DNA of 64,000 nucleotides, taken from positions 1 to 64,000 of the forward strand of contig NZ_BMRC01000036.1 in assembly GCF_014648435.1 (NCBI RefSeq). Direction: 5' to 3'. Shown in pieces: positions 24,753 through 32,775 of this stretch. Position 1 is the stretch's first letter. Every line of letters starts with the position of its first letter. This DNA is from Nonomuraea spiralis. GTDB taxonomy: Bacteria; Actinomycetota; Actinomycetes; Streptosporangiales; Streptosporangiaceae. The translations under genes and the position numbers were made by a program. The notes under the pieces were generated by a model. It was not told the origin of the DNA, did not search any database, and worked only from the letters and a program-made list of their open reading frames with translations.

Positions 24753-26345
24753 TCAGACGCTCGGCCGGGTCGACTCCGCGTCGTGCGTCATGCCGTCGAT
24801 CCGCGCCATCACGTCGGTGACCTTCACCCCGCTCGGCCGGTGCGGACGCCGCCGCTGCCACGGACGCGGACCCGCCGGCGGCCGGTACTCCACGCCCATC
24901 GCGTCCAGCCGCCCGAGGTGCTCGCGCAGCCGCTCGTCGAACCCGTCGCCGCCCGAGCCGGCCCACGCCACCTCGGCCAGCGCGCACGAGCGCGGCCACA
25001 GCCGGTAGTCGACCGTCCGCGGGTCGGGCACGCGCTCGGTCCAGAGCTGCGCCTGCACGCCCATCACGCGGGCCCGCTCCTCCTCCGTCCAGTCGGCCGG
25101 GGCCGGGTCGAACGCGGCCACGTCCGCCATCGTGGTGGTGTCGCCGATGGCCATCGGCTCGTCGGCCGAGGCCGCCTCGGCGTAGTCGAAGTAGAGCGGG
25201 AACACCGGCGTGGCCACCACGTCGTGCCCCGCCGCGGCGGCCCGCCGTCCCACGCCCATGCCGCGCCACGGCATGACCACGGTGTCCTGGCGCAGCCCGC
25301 CGGCGACGAACGCCTCGTCCCACACCACCGTACGGGCGCCGCGCTCGGCGAGGGCGTCGGCCAGCGCGCGCAGGAACCACGCCTGGAGGTCCGGGCTCGT
25401 GGCCAGCCCCAGCGAGTCGCGGTAGGCCGTGATCTCCGCCGACTGCGCCCAGTGGTCCAGCACGACCTCGTCCCCGCCGATGTGGAAGAAGGGCACCTCG
25501 CCCAGCGCCCCGATGATCTCGTCGAAGACCGTGGTCAGGAACTCGATCGTCGGCGGCAGCGGCGACAGGATCGCCGGCGAGATGCCCCACCGGTCGAGCA
25601 CGTCGTAGCGCTCGCCGGTCGCGCCGAGCTCGGGGTAGGCGGCCAGGATCGCCGAGGCGTGCCCCGGCACGTCGATCTCGGGCACCACCGTGACGAACCT
25701 GGACCGCGCGTACGCCCCGATCTCGGCCAGGTCGTCCAGCGAGTAGTAGCCGCCGTGCGGGATGTCCTCGTACGCCTCCGGCTCCCGGTAGTAGTTGACG
25801 GCCGTCCGCGGCCGGTGCGATGAGACCTCCTGCAACAGCGGGTACGCCTTGCTCTCCACCCGCCACCCCTGGTCGTCCACCAGGTGGAGGTGCAGCCGGT
25901 TCAGCTTGTGCGCGGCCATCAGGTCGATCAGCCGGAGCACCTCCCGCTTGGTGGAGAAATGCCGCGCAACGTCGAGGTGCAGCCCGCGCCAGGCGAACCG
26001 CGGAGAGTCCTCGATCCGCACCCCGGGCACCCGCCACGACGCCCTGTCCGAGAAGCGGTAGGAGGCGTCCGGCAACAACTGGTGCAACGACTGCGCCGCG
26101 TAGAACGCGCCCGCCGCCCCGCCGGCGACGATCTCGACGCCGCGCGACCCGGTGGTCAGCCGGTAGGACTCCTCGCCGAGCGCGGGATCCTGGCGTACCT
26201 CGATCTCGCCGGAGTCTCCCGGGCGCAGGTCGAGAAGGGGGAGTGCGCGACGTACCGCGTCCGCGAAGGGACCGGCGACGGTCGCGCCCGAGGCCAGCTC
26301 GAAGGAGCCGGAAAGATCACTGAGCAGCTCTGGGCGAGGAATCAT
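24753..26345 (-). CDS. Beta-N-acetylhexosaminidase (GH20)
   Basis: A 530-residue GH20 enzyme that removes terminal beta-linked GlcNAc/GalNAc by substrate-assisted catalysis. The N-terminal GH20b domain is at about 1-105. The catalytic barrel has RGLHLDVARHF, KLNRLHLHLVDDQGWRVE, VTVVPEIDVPGHA, the catalytic pair D292-E293 in FFHIGGDEVVLD, VVWDEAF and a final QAQLWTE. No signal peptide is visible, so it may act in the cytoplasm on muropeptide or chitin fragments. ATG 26345 overlaps the stop of the upstream amidase gene (26342-26345), so the two are translationally coupled. The C-terminal tail is rich in Arg/Pro. Confidence 0.93.
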   Translation of the reverse strand: MIPRPELLSDLSGSFELASGATVAGPFADAVRRALPLLDLRPGDSGEIEVRQDPALGEESYRLTTGSRGVEIVAGGAAGAFYAAQSLHQLLPDASYRFSDRASWRVPGVRIEDSPRFAWRGLHLDVARHFSTKREVLRLIDLMAAHKLNRLHLHLVDDQGWRVESKAYPLLQEVSSHRPRTAVNYYREPEAYEDIPHGGYYSLDDLAEIGAYARSRFVTVVPEIDVPGHASAILAAYPELGATGERYDVLDRWGISPAILSPLPPTIEFLTTVFDEIIGALGEVPFFHIGGDEVVLDHWAQSAEITAYRDSLGLATSPDLQAWFLRALADALAERGARTVVWDEAFVAGGLRQDTVVMPWRGMGVGRRAAAAGHDVVATPVFPLYFDYAEAASADEPMAIGDTTTMADVAAFDPAPADWTEEERARVMGVQAQLWTERVPDPRTVDYRLWPRSCALAEVAWAGSGGDGFDERLREHLGRLDAMGVEYRPPAGPRPWQRRRPHRPSGVKVTDVMARIDGMTHDAESTRPSV

Positions 26346-27190
26346 GCTTCGAGATAGTGCTGCAATCCGTTCGAGAGCGCCAATGCGATCCGCTGCCTGA
26401 ACTTCGGGTCCTGGAACTTCGCCGCGTCGATGGCGTTGCGCATGTTGCCGCACTCGACGAGGACCTTCGGCACGGTCGAGAGGTTGAGCCCGCCGATGTC
26501 GTTACGGAAGTCCAGTGCCTTGCTGCCGATGTAGTTGGAGTAGGGGATGCCGGTGCCCTTGAGGTAGGCGTCGCGTACGTCGATCCCCAGCTTGGTCGAG
26601 GCGCCCACGACCTTGTCGACCGGCCCGTTGATCTTCTTCGGGATGATCACGTGGAACCCCCGGTTCGAGGGGTTGTCCGAGCCGTCGCCGTGGACCGAGA
26701 TCGCGACGTCGGCATGGGCCTTGTTGCCGATCGCGGCCCGCTTGTCGATGCACGGGCCGACGCTGTCGTTGTTCGACCTGGTCAGCTTGACGGTCGCGCC
26801 GCGCTGCTTGAGGATCTTCACCATGCGGTTGGAGACGTCCCAGGTGAAGGCGGCCTCGCTGTAACCGCTCTTCGTGGCCGTGCCGGTCGTGTCGCAGGCC
26901 TTCATCTGGGTCAGCACGTTGACCTTGCGGTTGATCTCGTCCGGATGGCGGTAGTTGCCGCCGTTGTGCCCGGGGTCGATGACGATGACCTTGCCGGCGA
27001 GCGGTTTGGCCCCGGGCGGCGCCTGCTGCGCCGTGGCCGTCTCCGTCGGCCCGTCCTGGACGGACGCCTTGCCGGGCCCCTGGGCGGAGGAGGCGGCCTG
27101 ACCTGCCGCGGCGCCACCGGGCTCGGTGCCGCCGCACGCGGAGGCGATCAGGCCGCAGACGGCGAGGACGGTGGCTGGTAGAGCACGCAT
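26342..27190 (-). CDS. N-acetylmuramoyl-L-alanine amidase (Amidase_3), exported
   Basis: A 282-residue zinc amidase that cleaves the MurNAc-L-Ala bond of peptidoglycan. The N-terminus MRALPATVLAVCGLIASACG is a lipoprotein-like signal with probable lipid-attachment C19, followed by an Ala/Gly/Thr linker. Catalytic motifs: VIVIDPGHNGG (Zn His), a Glu in GYSEAAFTWD, AISVHGDGSDNP (second Zn His) and VLVECGNMRN (catalytic Glu). Between them lies NRMVKILKQRGATVKLTR. The Ala-Ser-Ala-Cys lipobox is imperfect, so secretion rather than anchoring is possible. It is coupled to the hexosaminidase by an ATGA overlap. Confidence 0.9.
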   Translation of the reverse strand: MRALPATVLAVCGLIASACGGTEPGGAAAGQAASSAQGPGKASVQDGPTETATAQQAPPGAKPLAGKVIVIDPGHNGGNYRHPDEINRKVNVLTQMKACDTTGTATKSGYSEAAFTWDVSNRMVKILKQRGATVKLTRSNNDSVGPCIDKRAAIGNKAHADVAISVHGDGSDNPSNRGFHVIIPKKINGPVDKVVGASTKLGIDVRDAYLKGTGIPYSNYIGSKALDFRNDIGGLNLSTVPKVLVECGNMRNAIDAAKFQDPKFRQRIALALSNGLQHYLEA

Positions 27191-27260
27191 GCGCTCCAAC
27201 TTACGTGAAGCCACGCGTTCAGGCCGGTATGACCAGGAATCCTGCGCGTCGGTCGTCGCC

Positions 27261-27509
27261 TCACCAGACGTGCTCGCCGACCTCCTGCCTTTCCAGCAGG
27301 GCGGCCAGCTCCCGCGCGTCCTCGGCGTCGAGGCCGAGGACGACGCGGGGGCGGCCCCACGGGTGGTCGAGGGAGTGCGCCACGTAGCTGGCGACGGACT
27401 CGGCGCCGACGTCGGTGCCCCGCCCCCTGCCCGCCCGCCAGTGCCCCCAGGCGCGTTCGAGCTCGGCCGCCGCGCGCTGGGCGCAGGACACCAGTTCTGG
27501 ATCACGCAT
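27261..27509 (-). CDS. Small conserved hypothetical protein (82 aa)
   Basis: ATG 27509 gives MRDPELVSCAQRAAAELERA, then WGHWRAGRG, SVASYVAHSLDHPWGRPRVV and LGLDAEDARELAALLERQEV. It is helical, with a central hydrophobic strand (PRVVLGLDAEDA). I recall similar short proteins in other actinomycetes, but no named domain. It lies 70 bp upstream of the amidase gene on the same strand and may be co-transcribed. The ORF is clean and codon use matches its neighbours. Confidence 0.7.
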   Translation of the reverse strand: MRDPELVSCAQRAAAELERAWGHWRAGRGRGTDVGAESVASYVAHSLDHPWGRPRVVLGLDAEDARELAALLERQEVGEHVW

Positions 27510-27711
27510 GACTGTCCCCCGGATCAGATCGTGACCGAACCAGATTCGGCCACAATTAGCATGACCCTGTCGAGTAAACCGCCGTGCGGCGACGCTGCCG
27601 TACGGCTTGACCCAGGCTTTGGGCGGGCTTGCCGACGAGAGACCTGCACATTGGCCCGCCGTGCCATTGCGGCGCCCGACGAAGGCCCGCAACGGCAGCG
27701 CAACCGGCAGA

Positions 27712-27765
27712 TTTCCCCTCAGGCAGGTCCCGTGCTGCTTTCCCCTCAGGCGGGTCCCGTGCTGC
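27712..27765. repeat. Tandem 27-bp repeat at the 3' end of the LacI-family gene
   Basis: Units 27712-27738 and 27739-27765 differ at one base. Each begins TTTCCCCTCAGGC and ends GGTCCCGTGCTGC. The upper unit holds the regulator's stop (TCA 27746-27748) and last codons; the lower unit lies just past the stop and repeats both. Confidence 0.92.
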
Positions 27766-28795
27766 GACGCACGATCAGTTCGGGCTGGATCTCGCGCAGC
27801 CGGGCGCCCTTGGCCGGCTCGCCGATCCTGTCGCTCAGCAGCGCCGCCGCCGACCTGCCCATGGCGCGGCGCGGCTGGTCGACCGAGGTGAGCGAGATGT
27901 GTCTGGAGGCCGACAGGTGTGTGTTGTCGTAGCCGACCACGGACAGGTCGTCCGGCACCCGCAGCCCCAGCTCGGCCGCGGCCGCCAGCACACCCAGCGC
28001 GACCTCGTCGTTCGCCGCGAACACGGCCGTCGGCCGCGGGTCGCGGGTCAGCAGCGCGATCGCCGCCTCCCGGCCGCTCTCCTCGCTCGCGTCCGCGGCC
28101 TCGACCATGATGTACGGCGCCAGCGAATGCCGCCGCATCGCCACGAGGTACCCCTCGCAGCGCGAGGACCGGGGGCCCTCGATGTGCGCGATCCGCTTGT
28201 GCCCGAGGTTCACCAGGTGGTCGATGGCCAGACGGGCGCCGAGCTGGTCGTCGTCGACCACGATGTCGACGCCGTCGAGCTCGATGTCACGTTCCCCTAC
28301 GACGACGGTCGGGGTGTAGGCGGTCGCCTCGATCAGCGTCTCGCTGGTCGGTGCGATGCCTAAGAGCACCAGCCCGTCGACCCGCAGCTCCAGGAAGGCC
28401 TCGACGGCCTCGTCCTCGAACGCCGGGTCCCACTGGCTGTTCCCGATCAGCATGCGCAGCCCGTCGCCGTGCAGGCTCTCCTGCAGGCCGTCCAGGAACT
28501 CGGCGTAGAACGGGTTGTGCAGATCGGCGACGAGCGCGCCGACCAGATGCGTACGACCTTCCACCAGGCTGCGCGCGACCGCGTTCGGCCGGTAGCCGAG
28601 CTCGCGTGCCGCCTGGAGTACTGCCTGCCGCCGATGCTCACTCACGTGCGGGGATCCGCGCAGCACGAGTGAGACCAGCGACTTGGAGACGCCGGCTCGC
28701 TCGGCGACGTTGCGGATGGTGGGTCGTGGCCGAGGCAATGGATCTACCTCGCGGAGCTCGGCGATGGTTGAAGTGTTGACGGGCGGTCCTGACAT
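27746..28795 (-). CDS. LacI-family transcriptional regulator
   Basis: A 349-residue repressor. The HTH and hinge are at about 25-80: TIRNVAERAGVSKSLVSLVL, then RRQAVLQAARELGYRPNAVA. The periplasmic-binding-protein-like sensor domain follows: LVGALVADLHNPFYAEFLDG, GLVLLGIAPTSETLIEATAY, VDIVVDDDQLGARLAIDHLV, FAANDEVALGVLAAA, VPDDLSVVGYDNTHLSASRH and LTSVDQPRRAMGRSAAALL. This suits a sugar or nucleoside ligand. It is not next to a transporter or sugar operon, so targets may be distant. ATG 28795 follows GGGGGAG. Its 3' end is duplicated. Confidence 0.93.
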   Translation of the reverse strand: MSGPPVNTSTIAELREVDPLPRPRPTIRNVAERAGVSKSLVSLVLRGSPHVSEHRRQAVLQAARELGYRPNAVARSLVEGRTHLVGALVADLHNPFYAEFLDGLQESLHGDGLRMLIGNSQWDPAFEDEAVEAFLELRVDGLVLLGIAPTSETLIEATAYTPTVVVGERDIELDGVDIVVDDDQLGARLAIDHLVNLGHKRIAHIEGPRSSRCEGYLVAMRRHSLAPYIMVEAADASEESGREAAIALLTRDPRPTAVFAANDEVALGVLAAAAELGLRVPDDLSVVGYDNTHLSASRHISLTSVDQPRRAMGRSAAALLSDRIGEPAKGARLREIQPELIVRRSTGPA

Positions 28796-28941
28796 GTGTC
28801 TCCCCCGCGATGCGGATATGGGCACCTGTCTCACCAAACGATCGAGCAAGCCGCAGGGTACGGCTTCGGGTTAGGGAAGCCTGATATTGACCCATTCGCC
28901 ACACGTCCGCTATTGGGCACGGCGTCGGATACTGTGCTGGT

Positions 28942-29607
28942 GTGACACCCGGGAAGTCAGCCGAGACGGCACGCCCCGCACGCCGAAGGCTGAGTGTGGA
29001 CCGCCGTCGCGAAGAGCTCATGGCGGCTGCGCTGGAGCTGTTCAGCACCCGTGACGCCGAGGACGTCTCGATCGACGACGTCGCCTCGGCGGCCGGCGCC
29101 TCACGGGCGCTCGTCTACCACTACTTCGGCGGCAAGCAGGAGCTCTACGTGGCGGCGCTGAAGAGCGCGGCCGAGCAACTGGAGTCGCGGCTGCGGCCGA
29201 CCGGGGGCGGCAGGCCGCTCGACGAGCTGGCCGCGGGCCTCGGGCGTTACTTCGACTTCGTCGAGGAGCACGCCGCCGGCTTCGCCGCGCTGCTGCGCGG
29301 GGGGCCCGCCAACCGGGCGGGCGAGGTGGGGGAGATCGTCGACGGCGTGCGCCGGAGGCTGTTCCGCCTCATCCAGAAGCAGATGCGCGTCGACGAGCCG
29401 AGCCCGGTGTTGCGCACCACGCTGCGCTCGTGGATCGCCTCCGTGGAGACGGCCGGTCTCGACTGGCTGGAACACCGCGACGTCGAGCGGCCGACGCTGG
29501 AGAAGATGCTCGTCGATCACATGGTGGCGCTGCTGGGCGTCGCCGCCGCCTACGACGGCGACGTCGGCCGGCTGCTCGAACTTCTCACCAGGGAGCAGCT
29601 GGCGTAG
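28942..29607 (+). CDS. TetR-family transcriptional regulator
   Basis: A 221-residue regulator with an N-terminal TetR HTH: DRRREELMAAALELFSTRDA, VSIDDVASAAGASRALVYHY, FGGKQELYVAALKSA. The helical ligand domain follows (EEHAAGFAALLRGGPANRAG, RSWIASVETAGLDWLEHRDV), including the TetR_C-type region of actinomycete fatty-acid or stress regulators. GTG 28942 is close to a TACTGT -10-like box (about 28930), suggesting a leaderless or near-leaderless transcript. It is divergent from the LacI gene (147 bp between), with no obvious target beside it. Confidence 0.9.
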   Translation: MTPGKSAETARPARRRLSVDRRREELMAAALELFSTRDAEDVSIDDVASAAGASRALVYHYFGGKQELYVAALKSAAEQLESRLRPTGGGRPLDELAAGLGRYFDFVEEHAAGFAALLRGGPANRAGEVGEIVDGVRRRLFRLIQKQMRVDEPSPVLRTTLRSWIASVETAGLDWLEHRDVERPTLEKMLVDHMVALLGVAAAYDGDVGRLLELLTREQLA

Positions 29608-29728
29608 CGGGGGAAGAGTGGCGCCGGGCGGGCGACGCCAACTTCCCCGTGCGACGTCACGTCGGTGGACCGGGCAAGCGTACCTGGTCCACCCTCAACC
29701 CCCCTGAGGTTCGTGACGACCCTCTCGA

Positions 29729-29932
29729 CTACTCGGAACGCTGCTGCGGAATGCCCGCCAGCAGTGCGCGAACCTCGGTCTCCCGGTAACGCCGATGACC
29801 ACCGAGGGTACGAATCGACGTCAACTTGCCCGCCTTGGCCCACCGCGTAACGGTCTTGGGGTCGACCCTGAACATGGTCGCGACCTCAGCGGGCGTGAGC
29901 AGCGGCTCGGCCTCGGGTGTACGAGCTGACAT
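29729..29932 (-). CDS. bldC: Developmental regulator BldC (MerR-like DNA-binding domain)
   Basis: A 67-residue protein that is only a MerR-type winged helix: EPLLTPAEVATMFRVDPKTV, TRWAKAGKLTSIRTLGGHRR, YRETEVRALLAGI. It matches BldC of Streptomyces, which binds direct repeats cooperatively and holds back entry into development. ATG 29932 has a strong GGAGGAGAGG ribosome site (complement at 29941-29950). Its position beside the vdh/DUF3073/purMF block matches the known synteny. The gene upstream (30255-31118) is also typical of this locus. Confidence 0.95.
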   Translation of the reverse strand: MSARTPEAEPLLTPAEVATMFRVDPKTVTRWAKAGKLTSIRTLGGHRRYRETEVRALLAGIPQQRSE

Positions 29933-30254
29933 TTGTGCGGCCTCTCCTCCGTGTGGACCGGCTTAGCGATCCTGTGACTGCTTTTGCGCGTGTCACGGAT
30001 GTCCCCCTATGGCACAGAGCGTGCGGCTTTTCTGAGCCATATGCGGCATCACCCGATGTGACCATACCGCCACGCAGAGCGATTGGCGAGCCCTTCTTTG
30101 ACCCAACTGCCCGCCCCCGTGGCGATGTCACGCTCGGTGATTCTAGCGACACGGTTCGTGGTATCGCAGTGAAAACGGCAAACTACTCAGTTCGCAGAAG
30201 AGAGCAGCCGGGAGACGTGACCTACTCATGCAGGTCAGACGGTTGTTTTGGGGC
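29933..30254. other. 322-bp leader/promoter region of bldC
   Basis: This gap is clearly less GC-rich than its surroundings and lies between bldC and the stop of the next gene upstream. Besides the bldC ribosome site it holds no convincing gene: a + frame across 29917-30321 would run antisense into two real genes and has poor codon use. A long leader fits the developmental regulation of bldC. I cannot point to a specific operator. Confidence 0.5.
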
Positions 30255-31118
30255 TCAGTTGGCAGATTCCAGCTGTTGCATTGACTTCCACCGAAGGATG
30301 ACGCGCTGGTACATGGCATAGGCAAGTTCTTCTTGACCCGTGTCCAGACCGGTCAAAGCGGCCGAAAGCTCAGCAACCGACTGGTCGGCCTGCAAGGCGT
30401 CGTCGTTCATCAGGTGGACCAGGCCGCCGTAGTCGAGTTCCACCAGCGAGTGCGGGTGGAACTCCTCCAGCCACCGCGCGATGTCCTCCACGTCGAAGTT
30501 GGACGACACGTCGCCGAGATGCCTGCGCAGCACGTTGAGGGCGCGGGCGGCCCGCCTCCTGGCCTGTGCCATGGAGGTGACGTAGATGAGGTTACGGCCC
30601 GTAGTGGTCGTCACGTCCTGTCCCGGGGTGGAGGAGCCGAGCACCAGCCAGCGCTCGTTCCCATCAAACGGCACGAACCACGATGGCGGCACATGCCACG
30701 CCGTGGTGCGAATGTGCGTACGCAAGGCGGACGAACCGGCCTGCCGCTTGAACCGGTCGAAGTCGTCGGCCGTCTGCTCCGCGATGGCTTTCGGCACGAG
30801 CCGGTCCATCAGCTTCACCGGAGTGGCGCCACGAAGCCGTGAGAACGCCAGCCACGAGCGCAACCGGGTCTGCCAAGGGCAAACGTACAAACGGTCCTCA
30901 ACACGCCGCAGATAGGCGTTGGGGCTCTCCTGAGCGGGAACGGGCTGAGGGGGCATGCCGAGCAGTCGCATGACCGACTCGCCGTGCTCCGCATTGAGCG
31001 CGTTCGCCCGGCGCGGACGGTCGCGTGAGTCGGCGTAGTCGGCCCACAGCTTGCGCTCGGACTCGGCGAACGCGGTCAGTGGCTCATAGACGCGGAGGTA
31101 GGCGGCATAGGGCAGCAC
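30255..31118 (-). CDS. Conserved actinobacterial hypothetical protein next to bldC
   Basis: A 287-residue protein from GTG 31118 (MLPYAAYLRVYEPLTAFAES). Recognisable blocks are YLRRVEDRLYVCPWQTRLRS, TTAWHVPPSWFVPFDGNERW, RNLIYVTSMAQARRRAARAL, NVLRRHL and FHPHSLVELDYGGLVHLMND. I recall a protein of this type next to bldC/vdh in Streptomyces, but it has no assigned function. No signal peptide or membrane helix is seen. It is divergent from the valine-dehydrogenase gene, with about 106 bp between starts. Confidence 0.85.
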   Translation of the reverse strand: MLPYAAYLRVYEPLTAFAESERKLWADYADSRDRPRRANALNAEHGESVMRLLGMPPQPVPAQESPNAYLRRVEDRLYVCPWQTRLRSWLAFSRLRGATPVKLMDRLVPKAIAEQTADDFDRFKRQAGSSALRTHIRTTAWHVPPSWFVPFDGNERWLVLGSSTPGQDVTTTTGRNLIYVTSMAQARRRAARALNVLRRHLGDVSSNFDVEDIARWLEEFHPHSLVELDYGGLVHLMNDDALQADQSVAELSAALTGLDTGQEELAYAMYQRVILRWKSMQQLESAN

Positions 31119-31224
31119 GGAGGCATCGTGTCACGAAGAGCACCTGCGTGCACCGTTGAGGCTTACTACTCTGAGAGTGATCTCCGCCGCAAAGAAGCGG
31201 TGGACCGGACAGGGAGTCACTACC

Positions 31225-32304
31225 GTGACCGACGTCTTCGGCACGTCCCACAAGGACGTCCACGAGCAGGTCGTCTTCTGCGCCGACGAGCAGAGCGGCC
31301 TGCGTGCCATCATCGCCGTCCACAACACGGCACTCGGGCCCGCGCTGGGCGGCACCAGGTTCTACCCGTACGAGAACGAGCAGGCGGCCCTGGCCGACGT
31401 GCTCAACCTGGCCAGGGGCATGTCCTACAAGAACGCGCTGGCCGGGCTCGACCTCGGCGGCGGCAAGGCCGTCATCATCGGCGACCCGGCGCGGCTCAAG
31501 AGCGAGGCGCTGCTGCGCGCCTACGGCAGGTTCGTCGAGTCGCTCGGCGGGCGCTACATCACCGCCTGCGACGTCGGCACCTACAGCGAGGACATGGACA
31601 TCGTCGCGCGGGAGTCCCGCCACGTCACCGGCCGCACCCTGGCCCACGGCGGCGCCGGCGACTCCTCCGTCCTCACCTCGTTCGGCGTCTTCCAGGGCAT
31701 GCGAGCCTCGGCCGAACGCGTGTTCGGCACCCCGTCGCTGCACGGCCGGCGGGTCGGTGTCGAGGGGGTCGGGAAGGTGGGCCACCGCCTGGTCGACCTG
31801 CTGCGCGAGGACGGCGCCGAGGTGGTGATCTGCGACGTCGACCCGAGGGCGATCGAACGGGTGCGCCAGAAGCATCCGGAGGTCGAGGTGGTCGCCGACG
31901 CCCAGGCGCTCACGACGTCCGACATCGACGTCTTCGCGCCCTGCGCGCTGGGCGGCGCGCTCGACGACACCACGGTGGCCGGTCTGCGGGCCAGGATCGT
32001 GTGCGGCGCGGCCAACAACCAGCTCGCGCACCCCGGGGTCGAGAAGCAACTGGCCGACCGAGGGATCCTGTACGCGCCCGACTACGTGGTGAACTCCGGC
32101 GGCGTCATCCAGGTCGCCGACGAGATCGAGAGGTTCAGTATGGAACGCGCCAGGGCGAAGGCGGCCCAGATCTACGACACGACTCTGAAGATCTTCGGGA
32201 TCGCGTCCGACGAGGGCGTTCCGCCGGCCGCGGCAGCGGATAGGCTAGCCGAGCGCAGAATGTCGGAAGTCGGGCGTATAAGGGCCATTTGGCTGGGCCA
32301 CTGA
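31225..32304 (+). CDS. vdh: Valine/leucine/phenylalanine-type amino acid dehydrogenase
   Basis: A 359-residue NAD-dependent dehydrogenase that deaminates branched-chain amino acids to 2-oxo acids, feeding branched-chain acyl-CoA synthesis. The catalytic lysines are in MSYKNALAGLDLGGGKAV (about K69 and K81), with GGTRFYPYEN before and CDVGTYSEDMDI after. The Rossmann site is GRRVGVEGVGKVGHRLVDLL, then CGAANNQLAHPG and YAPDYVVNSGGVIQVADE. GTG 31225 has an AGGGAG site 10 bp upstream; longer starts lack one. The symbol follows the Streptomyces gene at this locus; substrate preference (Val vs Leu/Phe) cannot be read here. The E1/E2 oxoacid dehydrogenase genes at 56-59 kb would act on its products. 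Confidence 0.9.
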   Translation: MTDVFGTSHKDVHEQVVFCADEQSGLRAIIAVHNTALGPALGGTRFYPYENEQAALADVLNLARGMSYKNALAGLDLGGGKAVIIGDPARLKSEALLRAYGRFVESLGGRYITACDVGTYSEDMDIVARESRHVTGRTLAHGGAGDSSVLTSFGVFQGMRASAERVFGTPSLHGRRVGVEGVGKVGHRLVDLLREDGAEVVICDVDPRAIERVRQKHPEVEVVADAQALTTSDIDVFAPCALGGALDDTTVAGLRARIVCGAANNQLAHPGVEKQLADRGILYAPDYVVNSGGVIQVADEIERFSMERARAKAAQIYDTTLKIFGIASDEGVPPAAAADRLAERRMSEVGRIRAIWLGH

Positions 32305-32455
32305 CGCCCCACGCCCATACGACGTACCGAGCTGGGCACAAAACAGGTACGGTAATAGGCGAACGATAGGCTGACGTCCAAAGTCAGGCGGCGTCAGTGT
32401 GTGGTGCGTTAGCGACGAGGGGTCGGGGACGACCCCACACGAGGGGGTCGAGCCA

Positions 32456-32683
32456 ATGGGGCGCGGCCGAGCAAAGGCCAAGCAGGTCAAGGTTGCTCGC
32501 CAGCTGAAGTACAACAGCGGTGGCACGGATCTTGACCGTCTTCGCGACGAACTCGGGGTCGGCGACTCCAGCAATGACGACGCCGACGACCTCAACGATG
32601 AGCTGGCGGATCGCTATGCCGATTACGCCGATGACTATGGCTCCGGAGACGACGACGACGGCCGTCCATCCGGCCGCCGATAG
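32456..32683 (+). CDS. DUF3073 family protein
   Basis: A 75-residue protein: MGRGRAKAKQVKVARQLKYN, then GGTDLDRLRDELGV, then a strongly acidic tail (DDADDLNDELADRYADYADD, SGDDDDG). The basic N-terminus and acidic C-terminus are the DUF3073 pattern, present in nearly all actinobacteria next to purM/vdh; function unknown. ATG 32456 follows GAGGGGG. Its leader contains a GGGGTCG/CGACCCC stem near 32419-32437. Confidence 0.93.
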   Translation: MGRGRAKAKQVKVARQLKYNSGGTDLDRLRDELGVGDSSNDDADDLNDELADRYADYADDYGSGDDDDGRPSGRR

Positions 32684-32748
32684 CCGTTCTTCAGAGTGAC
32701 GTGGCCGAGGGTCCGGCGTTCTGCCGGATCCTCGTTCATGATCGTCGG

Positions 32749-32774
32749 GCCCCACGGGCAACCGTGGGGCTTTC
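32749..32774 (+). terminator. Rho-independent terminator after DUF3073 gene
   Basis: GCCCCACGG (32749-32757) pairs with CCGTGGGGC (32762-32770) around a GCAA tetraloop and is followed by TTTCG. It lies between the convergent DUF3073 and hydrolase genes and may act in both directions. Confidence 0.85.
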
Positions 32775-32775
32775 G

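Noticed and set aside
26357..27181. + strand frame antisense to the amidase
   Set aside because: Shadow of the real gene; valine/arginine-rich with no motif.
27712..27765. 27-bp direct repeat as an IS target-site duplication
   Set aside because: The units are adjacent with nothing between them and contain the gene's own 3' end, so slippage or tandem duplication fits better.
29917..30321. 134-residue + strand frame upstream of bldC
   Set aside because: It overlaps bldC and the next gene on the opposite strand, with unusual composition and no start signal.
32419..32437. GGGGTCG/CGACCCC stem in the DUF3073 leader as a terminator
   Set aside because: No U-tract follows and the ribosome site starts soon after, so at most it is a leader structure; not called separately.
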